A stretch of 31,820 nt of DNA from Acidithiobacillus_B sp049965315 (GTDB lineage: Bacteria; Pseudomonadota; Gammaproteobacteria; Acidithiobacillales; Acidithiobacillaceae): positions 1 through 31,820 of the forward strand of contig NZ_JBMFWL010000022.1 in NCBI RefSeq assembly GCF_049965315.1. Reading direction: 5' to 3'. Positions 25,921-31,820 of this stretch are shown here, in pieces. Each line of letters begins with the position of its first letter. Position 1 is the stretch's first letter. Below the pieces are notes generated by a model, which searched no databases, was not told where the DNA came from, and worked only from the letters and a program-made list of their open reading frames with translations. The position numbers and the translations under genes are program-made.

Positions 25921-27144
25921 ATGGCCGTCGGCATCTCCGCCCCACAGCACCTGGACCCCATCTCCGGAATTCGGCTCAGCACCGCTGCGGCGGGCATCCG
26001 CTACGCCGGCCGCCAGGACCTGACCCTCATCGCCCTGGAGGCCGGCACGGCGGTGGCCGGGGTCTTTACCCGCAACCGCTTCCGCGCGGCACCGGTCATC
26101 GTTGCCGAGCGGCACTTGGCCCGGGGCAGCGTCCGGGCGCTGCTCGTCAATACCGGCAATGCCAATGCCGGCACCGGCGCCGAGGGCATGGCGGCGGCCG
26201 AGGAAAGCTGCCGGATCGTTGCCGCAGCGCTGGGTTGCCGTCCCGAGGAAGTGCTTCCCTTTTCCACGGGGGTCATCGGCGAGGTGGCGCCCCTCGCCGA
26301 GCGCATCGGCGCGGCCCTCCCCGCCTGCGCCGCCCGCCTGCGCCCCGATGCCTGGATCGAGGCCGCCACGGCCATCATGACCACGGACACCGTAGCCAAG
26401 GGCTATTCCGTCCGGGTTGCCCTGGACGGGGTGCACTTCACCGTCACCGGCATTGCCAAGGGCTCGGGCATGATCCGTCCGGACATGGCCACCATGCTGG
26501 CCTACATCGCCACCGACGCCCCCCTGCAGGGGCCGGCTTTGGAACGCTGCCTGCGCGATGCCGTGGAACGCTCCTTCAACCGCATCACGGTGGACGGCGA
26601 CACCTCCACCAATGACGCCTGCATCCTCATGGCCACGGGCAAGGCGGCCATGGACCCCATCCGCACGCCCCAGGACCCCGCCTACGGCCGGGTGGCAGCG
26701 GCGGTGGAGGCGGTGGCCCTGCAGCTCGCCCAGGCCATCGTTCGCGACGGCGAGGGTGCGACGAAATTCATCCCCATTACCGTCGCGGGCGGCCGCGATC
26801 CCGAGGAATGCCTGAAGGTGGCCTACCGGATGGCCCATTCGCCCCTCATCAAGACCGCCTTTTTCGCCTCCGATCCCAATTGGGGACGGTTGCTGGCCGC
26901 CATCGGCGCCGCGGGCATCGACGATCTGGATGTGGCGAAGGTGCAGATCTGGCTGGGTGGACTGCGCATCGTCCGGGACGGCGCCCGGGATCCCGACTAC
27001 CGCGAAACGGCGGGCCAGGCGGTGATGGCCGCAGCGGAAATCCCCATCCGCGTGGACCTGGGACGCGGTACGGCGGAGGAACACGTCTGGACCTGCGACC
27101 TCTCCCACGACTACGTGCGCATCAACGCCGATTATCGCAGTTGA
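25921..27144 (+). CDS. argJ: Bifunctional glutamate N-acetyltransferase / N-acetylglutamate synthase ArgJ
   Basis: Transfers acetyl from N-acetylornithine to glutamate in the cyclic arginine pathway; bifunctional members also use acetyl-CoA. The 407-residue precursor cleaves itself before a conserved Thr, here Thr191 within KGSGMIRPDMATML (180-193). Other marks are NTGNANAGTG (78-86), FSTGVIGE and FNRITVDGDTSTND. The C-terminal ends in NADYRS, typical of the family. AAGGA sits six bases before the ATG, 15 bp after secA. Presence of ArgJ indicates the acetyl-recycling arginine route; monofunctional or bifunctional action cannot be told from sequence. Confidence 0.96.
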   Translation: MAVGISAPQHLDPISGIRLSTAAAGIRYAGRQDLTLIALEAGTAVAGVFTRNRFRAAPVIVAERHLARGSVRALLVNTGNANAGTGAEGMAAAEESCRIVAAALGCRPEEVLPFSTGVIGEVAPLAERIGAALPACAARLRPDAWIEAATAIMTTDTVAKGYSVRVALDGVHFTVTGIAKGSGMIRPDMATMLAYIATDAPLQGPALERCLRDAVERSFNRITVDGDTSTNDACILMATGKAAMDPIRTPQDPAYGRVAAAVEAVALQLAQAIVRDGEGATKFIPITVAGGRDPEECLKVAYRMAHSPLIKTAFFASDPNWGRLLAAIGAAGIDDLDVAKVQIWLGGLRIVRDGARDPDYRETAGQAVMAAAEIPIRVDLGRGTAEEHVWTCDLSHDYVRINADYRS

Positions 27145-28163
27145 TGCCGTCCATCGTTCCCGTCGCCACCGGCATCCTCCAGTCCTCCCAAGGCCAGGTG
27201 CTGGCGGATCTGCGTCCGGAAGGCAAGCCCTGGCCGGGTTATTGGGAATTCCCGGGGGGCAAGATCGAGGTCGGCGAAAGCCCGGACGCGGCCCTGGTAC
27301 GGGAGTTGCGCGAGGAACTGGGCATCGCGGTGCGTGGCGCCAGCCCCTGGCGGGTAATGGACTTCGCCTACAGCCAACGCACGGTGCGCCTGCACGTCTT
27401 CCGGGTGACAAGCTGGGAGGGTGAGGCCCATGGCCGGGAGGGGCAGGAGATCCGCTGGCTGGACCCGGAAGATCTGGCCAGCCTGCCTTTTTTGCCTGCC
27501 AACCGCCCCATCATCGCCGGTTTGCTGGCGGAAAAACTCCCGCAGCCGCCCCTCTGTCTCGTTGCCGACCCCCGGCGCCTCCCCAGCGATCAATTGCTCC
27601 CGGCGCTGGCGGCGGCCATGGCCGGCGGTCTGCGCTGGATCGTCCTGCGCCTCAAGGAACGGCCCGACCCAGCCCTGCGCAGTCAGCTTTTGCGCCTGGG
27701 CGAAGCCGCTGCGGAACGCGGCGTGCGGGTCTGTCTCAACAGCCCGGAAGCCTTGTCCGGACTCCGCAGCGATGGCCTGCATCTGACCCAAAGGGCCCTG
27801 GAGGAATGGGGCGAAGAGGGGGGCATACCCCGTCCCTTTGGCGTTTCCTGCCACGATGCCGCTTGCCTGGACAAGGCGGCGCGGCTGGGGGCAAGCTATG
27901 CCTTCCTGTCGCCCCTCTTTGCCACCGCCACCCATCCCGATGCCAAGCCTCTGGGTGTGGATGCCTTTGCTGCGCTGGCGCAATCCAGCAGCCTCCCGCT
28001 CCTGGCCCTGGGCGGGATCACCCCGGAGCGGGTGGCCGCGGCGCGGCAGGCCGGGGCTGCCGGGGTGGCGGTGTTGTCGGGCATCCTGGAGAGCCGCGAT
28101 CCTGCCGCCAGCGCACGAGCCTATGACGCGGCATGGATGACCAGTTCCGGCCCACTGGGATAG
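27144..28163 (+). CDS. Nudix hydrolase fused to ThiE/TenI-like domain
   Basis: Two-domain protein of 339 residues. The N-terminal MutT-like domain has a full Nudix box, GGKIEVGESPDAALVREL followed by REELGI (about 38-61), the pattern of enzymes that remove oxidised nucleotides. From about residue 135 a ThiE/TenI barrel follows: LVADPRRLPS, GLHLTQRAL, GVSCHDAACLDKAARLGASY, SPLFATATHPDAKPLG and LALGGITPE. Such fusions are known in Gammaproteobacteria. The barrel has T-H where thiamine-phosphate synthases have T-K in the pyrophosphate loop, so thiamine synthesis is doubtful. TGATG overlaps argJ by 1 bp. Confidence 0.9.
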   Translation: MPSIVPVATGILQSSQGQVLADLRPEGKPWPGYWEFPGGKIEVGESPDAALVRELREELGIAVRGASPWRVMDFAYSQRTVRLHVFRVTSWEGEAHGREGQEIRWLDPEDLASLPFLPANRPIIAGLLAEKLPQPPLCLVADPRRLPSDQLLPALAAAMAGGLRWIVLRLKERPDPALRSQLLRLGEAAAERGVRVCLNSPEALSGLRSDGLHLTQRALEEWGEEGGIPRPFGVSCHDAACLDKAARLGASYAFLSPLFATATHPDAKPLGVDAFAALAQSSSLPLLALGGITPERVAAARQAGAAGVAVLSGILESRDPAASARAYDAAWMTSSGPLG

Positions 28164-28191
28164 AATGGAACAAATCCCCTCAGGAATGTCC

Positions 28192-29154
28192 ATGCCGCAA
28201 ATCTCCGTCGTTATCCCCCTCTATAACGAGATCGACAATGTCGTTCCCCTCTGTGCGGCCCTGGCCGCTGCCCTCGGCACCGCCGACGCCGAGATCATCA
28301 TCGTCGATGACGGCAGCCGTGACGGCAGCTCCGCCGCCCTGGACCGGGAGGCGGAGCAACGCGGGGAACAGTTCAAGATCATCCATCTGCAACGCAATTT
28401 CGGGCAAACGGCGGCCATGCAGGCCGGCATCGATGCCAGCCGGGGCGAGGTCATCGTGACCCTGGACGGAGATCTGCAGAACGATCCCCAGGACATCCTC
28501 CCCCTGGCCCAACGCCTCCTAGCCGAAGACCTGGACGTGGTGGCGGGCTGGCGCAAAAACCGTCAGGATGGGCTCTTGCTGCGCAAGATCCCGTCGCGCA
28601 TCGCCAACCGCCTCATCCGTCGCATCACCGGCGTCTGGCTGCACGACTACGGCTGCACCCTCAAGGCCTATCGCGCCTCGGTCCTCAAGGGCGTGCGCCT
28701 CTATGGCGAGATGCACCGTTTCATCCCCGCCTGGCTGGCCACCCTGACCTATACGGACCGCATCGTCGAAATGCCCGTACGCCACCACCCGCGCCGGGCG
28801 GGGCAAAGCAAATACGGCATCACCCGCACCTTCCGGGTCCTGGTGGATCTCCTCTTCGTCAAATTCTTCCTGGGCTACAGCCAGCGGCCCATGCATTTCT
28901 TCGGCACCATCGGACTGGGCTTCCTCAGCCTGGGATCGCTGATGCTGCTCTACCTCTTCATCATCAAGTTTACCCTCGGCGTGGAGATTGCCGACCGGCC
29001 CATGCTCATTGCCGGCGTGCTGTTTTTCCTGGCGGGTCTGCAATTCCTCAATACCGGCGTGCTGGGCGAGATGCTGGCGCGGATTTACCACGAATCCCAG
29101 GATAAAAAGACCTACGTCGTGCGCAGCAGTATCCACCTCGATCCCCCGGCGTGA
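28192..29154 (+). CDS. GT2 polyprenyl-phosphate glycosyltransferase, ArnC/GtrB-like
   Basis: Inner-membrane transferase expected to load a sugar onto undecaprenyl phosphate. The GT2 domain has ISVVIPLYNE (4-13), IIIVDDGSRDGS, the metal-binding DGDLQNDP, and the stretches RKNRQDGLLLRKIPSR and DYGCTLKAYR, which closely resemble ArnC. Two C-terminal membrane segments follow, then GEMLARIYHESQ. In-frame ATGs occur at 28165, 28186 and 28192. Only the last has a properly spaced AGGA and begins directly at the domain, so 320 residues are given. It starts an overlapping set with the deacetylase and GT4 genes. The sugar donor is unknown. Confidence 0.9.
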   Translation: MPQISVVIPLYNEIDNVVPLCAALAAALGTADAEIIIVDDGSRDGSSAALDREAEQRGEQFKIIHLQRNFGQTAAMQAGIDASRGEVIVTLDGDLQNDPQDILPLAQRLLAEDLDVVAGWRKNRQDGLLLRKIPSRIANRLIRRITGVWLHDYGCTLKAYRASVLKGVRLYGEMHRFIPAWLATLTYTDRIVEMPVRHHPRRAGQSKYGITRTFRVLVDLLFVKFFLGYSQRPMHFFGTIGLGFLSLGSLMLLYLFIIKFTLGVEIADRPMLIAGVLFFLAGLQFLNTGVLGEMLARIYHESQDKKTYVVRSSIHLDPPA

Positions 29155-29867
29155 ACCCCATCCCCATCCTCATGTACCACAACGTGGCCCGCGCCCCCCG
29201 GGGAGCGAAGCTGCGCGGCCTCTATGTGAGCCCCGGGCGCTTCGCGCGGCAGATGGTCCTGCTGCGGCTCCTGGGCTACCGCGGCCTGTCCATGACGGCG
29301 GCCCTGCCTTACCTGCGCGGCGAGCAACGCGGCAAGGTGGCGGTGATCACCTTTGACGACGGCTATCGGGACAACCTGGAAAACGCCCTGCCCGTCTTGC
29401 AGCGCCACGGCTTCAGCGCTACCTGCTATGTGGTGAGCCAGGCGATCGGCCGCTACAATCACTGGGATGCCGAGATCCTCGGCATCCGCAAGCCGCTCAT
29501 GGATGCAAGCGAACTGCGCGCCTGGCAAGGGGCCGGCATGGAGATCGGCGCCCACGGGCGCCAGCACCTCCGCCTGCCCGACTGCAGTCCGGCGGCGCTG
29601 GAAGGCGAAATCATCGGCTCCAAAGCCGATCTGCAGGACCTCCTCGGCCAGCCCGTCACCCAGTTCTGTTATCCCTACGGCGCCGCCGGCCCGCGGGAGG
29701 CCCGGAGCGTGCAGGCGGCGGGCTTTGCCGCGGCGGTAACCGTGGCCCGGGGCCGGGCGCGGGCGGGAGCGGACCCCTTTCTGCTGCCGCGGATCCTGGT
29801 GGGCGGCCACCACGGCCCGCACCTGCTGCCCTTGCAGTTGTTGAGCGCCTATGAGGACAGGCGGTGA
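29151..29867 (+). CDS. NodB-type polysaccharide deacetylase (CE4)
   Basis: Predicted metal-dependent deacetylase of 238 residues. MYHNV near the N-terminus, the catalytic/metal motif TFDDGYRDN (Asp pair), the histidine motif GAHGRQHLRL, and CYPYG are all family marks. No signal peptide or membrane segment is seen, so a cytoplasmic or membrane-face location is inferred. The GTG start overlaps the GT2 stop as GTGA. The pairing with an ArnC-like transferase recalls ArnC/ArnD, where a NodB-fold enzyme deformylates an undecaprenyl-linked aminosugar. An N-acetyl sugar carried on a lipid is a plausible substrate here, but this is inference. Confidence 0.88.
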   Translation: MNPIPILMYHNVARAPRGAKLRGLYVSPGRFARQMVLLRLLGYRGLSMTAALPYLRGEQRGKVAVITFDDGYRDNLENALPVLQRHGFSATCYVVSQAIGRYNHWDAEILGIRKPLMDASELRAWQGAGMEIGAHGRQHLRLPDCSPAALEGEIIGSKADLQDLLGQPVTQFCYPYGAAGPREARSVQAAGFAAAVTVARGRARAGADPFLLPRILVGGHHGPHLLPLQLLSAYEDRR

Positions 29868-30928
29868 GGCTCCTCTGGGTCGGCACCAACCCGGGCGGCG
29901 GCGGCACCGAGACCCACCTCATCACCCTCAGCCGAGCCCTGGTCGGGATTGGCGCCGAGGTCCATGCCGTCGTCCATCCCCAGGGCCGGATCGCCGCGGC
30001 CCTGCGTGGCAGCGGCGTGGTCCTCCACCCCGGCCATTTTCGCAACAGTGCCGATCTCGGCGGCTTCCGCGCCGTGCGGCGCGCCCTGCGCAACACCCGC
30101 CCGGACTGGCTGATGGGCAGCTTCAGCAAGGAATACTGGCCGCTGGCCCTCCTCAGCCGGACCCAGGGCATACCCCTGGCGCTGTTCCGCCACATGGACC
30201 TGCAGATGCGCCCCGGCACCCGCTGGCTGCTCGCGCGCTGGCCCCTGCGCCTCTTCGCCATCTCCCGCTATCTGCAGCAACGCCTCATCGCCCAGGGTCT
30301 GCCGGGCGAGCGCGTGGAGATGCTGCCCAACCCTTTGGTCCTCGCCGATTACCGGCGCGATGACGATGCTCGTCGGCAACGGCGGGAGTCCCTGGGCATC
30401 GGAGAGGAGGCATTGCTGGCGGGTTTTGTGGGGGCATGGCATCGCGGCAAGGGGGTGTTTACCCTCGCCGACGCCATCGACGCCGCCCATGCCCGGGATG
30501 CGCGGGTGCGGGGGCTCTGGATCGGCGGCGGCGCCCATGAAGCGGAATTGCGCGCCCGCCTGGCAAACCGCCCCTGGCAGCACGTCATTGGCTGGCAGGA
30601 AGAGGTCGCCCCCTGGTACAGCGTCATGGACGTCCTGGCCCTGCCCTCCATCGAGCCCGACACCTTCGGCCGCGTCTGCCTGGAGGCCCAGGCCTGCGCC
30701 ACCCCGGTGCTCGGCGCCGCAATGGGCGGGATTCCGGAGAGCTTCGCCGACGGCACAACGGGCCTGCTGCTGCCCCCCGGCGACAGCGCTGCCTGGAGCG
30801 CTGCCCTCCTGCGTCTCGTCCGTGATCCCACGCTGCGCCGGCAACTCGCCGCCGCCGGACCGACCTACGCCGGGGGTTTCGACGCCGGTGCCATTGCCCG
30901 CGACTTTCTCGCGGCCCTGGGACGATGA
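29864..30928 (+). CDS. Glycosyltransferase family 4 (GT-B) protein
   Basis: Retaining GT-B glycosyltransferase of 354 residues. The N-terminal domain opens MRLLWVGTNPGGGGTETHLITLSRAL, and a second Rossmann domain starts near LLAGFVGAWHRGKGV. The nucleotide-sugar binding segment SIEPDTFGRVCLEAQACATPVLGA contains the acidic motif typical of GT4, followed by GGIPESFADGTTGLLLPPGD. No signal peptide is present, so it acts in the cytoplasm, probably in LPS core or another surface glycan. The GTG start overlaps the deacetylase stop as GTGA, and the preceding AGGACAGGCG is a modest ribosome binding site. Donor and acceptor cannot be read from sequence. Confidence 0.9.
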   Translation: MRLLWVGTNPGGGGTETHLITLSRALVGIGAEVHAVVHPQGRIAAALRGSGVVLHPGHFRNSADLGGFRAVRRALRNTRPDWLMGSFSKEYWPLALLSRTQGIPLALFRHMDLQMRPGTRWLLARWPLRLFAISRYLQQRLIAQGLPGERVEMLPNPLVLADYRRDDDARRQRRESLGIGEEALLAGFVGAWHRGKGVFTLADAIDAAHARDARVRGLWIGGGAHEAELRARLANRPWQHVIGWQEEVAPWYSVMDVLALPSIEPDTFGRVCLEAQACATPVLGAAMGGIPESFADGTTGLLLPPGDSAAWSAALLRLVRDPTLRRQLAAAGPTYAGGFDAGAIARDFLAALGR

Positions 30929-30953
30929 CAGGGAAGAGCCGAAATCTTATGAT
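30925..30953 (+). promoter_or_regulatory. Strong internal sigma-70 promoter after the GT4 gene
   Basis: ATGACA (30925-30930), a 17-bp spacer and TATGAT (30948-30953) match five of six bases at each element. The -35 overlaps the GT4 stop codon. Transcription would begin near 30960 and read into the 41-codon ORF and the GT9 gene. Confidence 0.72.
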
Positions 30954-30995
30954 ACAGCCACGATGTTTGCGGGGATTCCCCCGGGAGAGGAAGCC

Positions 30996-31121
30996 ATGAA
31001 AGCGGCCCTGGTGACACCGTTGCCCGTGGCAGGATGCCTGGAAGGCGAGCAACGATCCGAAATCCGCCATGGGTGTGTAGCGGGGCAGGTCTATGCCCTG
31101 ACCGGAACGAATCAATCATAG
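30996..31121 (+). CDS. Putative 41-residue small protein or leader peptide
   Basis: Short ORF with a very good ribosome binding site (GAGAGGAAG, about 3-8 bases before the ATG), 36 bases after a predicted promoter start. It begins MKAALVTPLPVAGCLEGEQR and ends GTNQS. LPVAGC resembles a lipobox, but the preceding stretch is short for a signal peptide. It has no match I recognise. Its stop lies 5 bases before the GT9 ATG, which has a poor ribosome binding site of its own, so it may couple or control GT9 translation. It may also be a chance ORF within a leader RNA. Confidence 0.45.
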   Translation: MKAALVTPLPVAGCLEGEQRSEIRHGCVAGQVYALTGTNQS

Positions 31122-31126
31122 CGCCA

Positions 31127-31820
31127 ATGTCCCGTCCCCTGCCCGCCGCGCCGCGCCGCATCCTCCTCATCAAGTCCCATAGCGCCGGCATTGGCGACAT
31201 CCTGCGCAGCTCGGCCGCCTGGGCGGTGCTCAAAGAACGCTGGCCCGAGGCGGAACTGCACCTGCTCTTTCTCACCCGCTGGCCTGGTTACCCCAGCGAA
31301 GAACTCATCCGCGAACACCACCTCCTCAGCAGCGCCCATTTTCTGCCCATGGCCGAAGGCCGCTTCCTCGGCATGCGCGGCGTGGGGCCCGCAAGCTGGC
31401 GGCGTCTCCTCCCCCAGGTGGGGGAAATCACGGCGCGAATCCGGCCCGATCTCATCATCGACCATGAACCCCACGGCCTGGAAACCACCCTCGTGGCCCG
31501 CTGGGCCAAGCGCCACAGCGGCGCGCCCACGGTGGGGGTGGCGGAGGTCCCCGGACGTGGCCTGCTCTACGACCACGCCGCCCCGGGCCTACGTCGCTAC
31601 GCCGCTCGCCAGGGCCTTGACTGGCCCATGGATTACACGGAGCGGGACTTTGCCGCCCTGGCTGCCTTGGGCCTCGCGCGCAATGGCCAAGCCATCCTCC
31701 TTCAAGAAACCGCCGCAGGGCACTATTGGAGGATGCAATTGGCAGGCGATCTATCGCCCTTCCTTCCCTTCATCGGCCTCAATATTGGCTGTGGCACCCC
31801 TGATGCTCAAGGAAAACGCC
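31127..31820 (+). CDS. GT9 heptosyltransferase-like protein (3' end cut by window edge)
   Basis: Partial GT-B enzyme, open to the right edge with 231 codons visible. The start MSRPLPAAPRRILLIKSHSAGIGDILRS followed by SAAWAVLKERWPEAELHLLF is the ADP-heptose:LPS heptosyltransferase pattern (a GD motif followed by a helix and a P-x-A strand). Near the edge LNIGCGTPDAQGKR resembles the start of the second domain, with the substrate loop. The likely role is LPS inner-core assembly in the cytoplasm. Which heptosyltransferase it is cannot be told from the fragment. The ATG has only a weak GGAA upstream. Confidence 0.85.
   Translation, partial: MSRPLPAAPRRILLIKSHSAGIGDILRSSAAWAVLKERWPEAELHLLFLTRWPGYPSEELIREHHLLSSAHFLPMAEGRFLGMRGVGPASWRRLLPQVGEITARIRPDLIIDHEPHGLETTLVARWAKRHSGAPTVGVAEVPGRGLLYDHAAPGLRRYAARQGLDWPMDYTERDFAALAALGLARNGQAILLQETAAGHYWRMQLAGDLSPFLPFIGLNIGCGTPDAQGKR

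Noticed and set aside
26808..27143. N-terminal extension of the Nudix-ThiE ORF
   Set aside because: The extension lies inside argJ in another frame. The ATG at 27144 matches the Nudix N-terminus and forms a TGATG junction.

Overview
The window is GC-rich (roughly 65% by eye), gene-dense bacterial chromosome that looks like ordinary core genome. There are no insertion sequences, phage genes, CRISPR arrays or tRNAs that I can recognise. LpxC, an SspA-type protein, a Nudix-ThiE fusion, a DciA/DUF721 protein, SecA with a C-terminal zinc motif, a heptosyltransferase and a meso-diaminopimelate-type MurE indicate a Gram-negative proteobacterium. The gene orders rnpB-mraZ and lpxC-DUF721-secA fit Gammaproteobacteria or Acidithiobacillia. 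An Acidithiobacillus-like source is my guess and is not proven by the sequence.

Region 1 (1-16293, minus strand) is a complete dcw (division and cell wall) cluster read right to left: mraZ, rsmH, ftsL, ftsI, murE, murF, mraY, murD, ftsW, murG, murC, murB, ddl, ftsQ and ftsA, the last cut by the left window edge. Most junctions are ATGA/GTGA or 8-bp overlaps, so translation is probably coupled through the cluster. A near-consensus sigma-70 promoter (TTGACA, 17 bp, TAATCT) lies upstream of mraZ. Just downstream of its -10 is an array of GTGGG boxes at exactly 10-bp spacing, the known operator design of MraZ. Together the genes make UDP-MurNAc-pentapeptide (MurB to MurF, Ddl), lipid I and lipid II (MraY, MurG), and the septal synthase FtsW-FtsI with FtsL, FtsQ and FtsA.

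Region 2 (16498-16948) holds the RNase P RNA gene on the minus strand with its own promoter (CTGACA, 17 bp, TATGAT). Region 3 (16949-21142) holds a small unrecognised plus-strand ORF that converges on a minus-strand group: sspA-like, long-chain acyl-CoA ligase, DUF2905 membrane protein, and CCA-adding enzyme or a relative. An extended -10 promoter and a nested inverted repeat sit ahead of sspA.

Region 4 (21335-28163) carries on the plus strand a glycine-zipper lipoprotein, lpxC, secA, argJ and a Nudix-ThiE fusion. A minus-strand DciA/DUF721 gene lies between lpxC and secA, with its 3' end overlapping lpxC. Region 5 (28192-31820, plus) is a surface-glycan group: an ArnC-like GT2 transferase, a NodB-type deacetylase, a GT4 transferase, then a strong internal promoter, a 41-codon ORF and a GT9 heptosyltransferase-like gene cut by the right edge. 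I see no clear rho-independent terminator anywhere in the window. The least expected items are the promoter plus small ORF before the GT9 gene, the four-box MraZ array, and the ArnC/deacetylase pairing.
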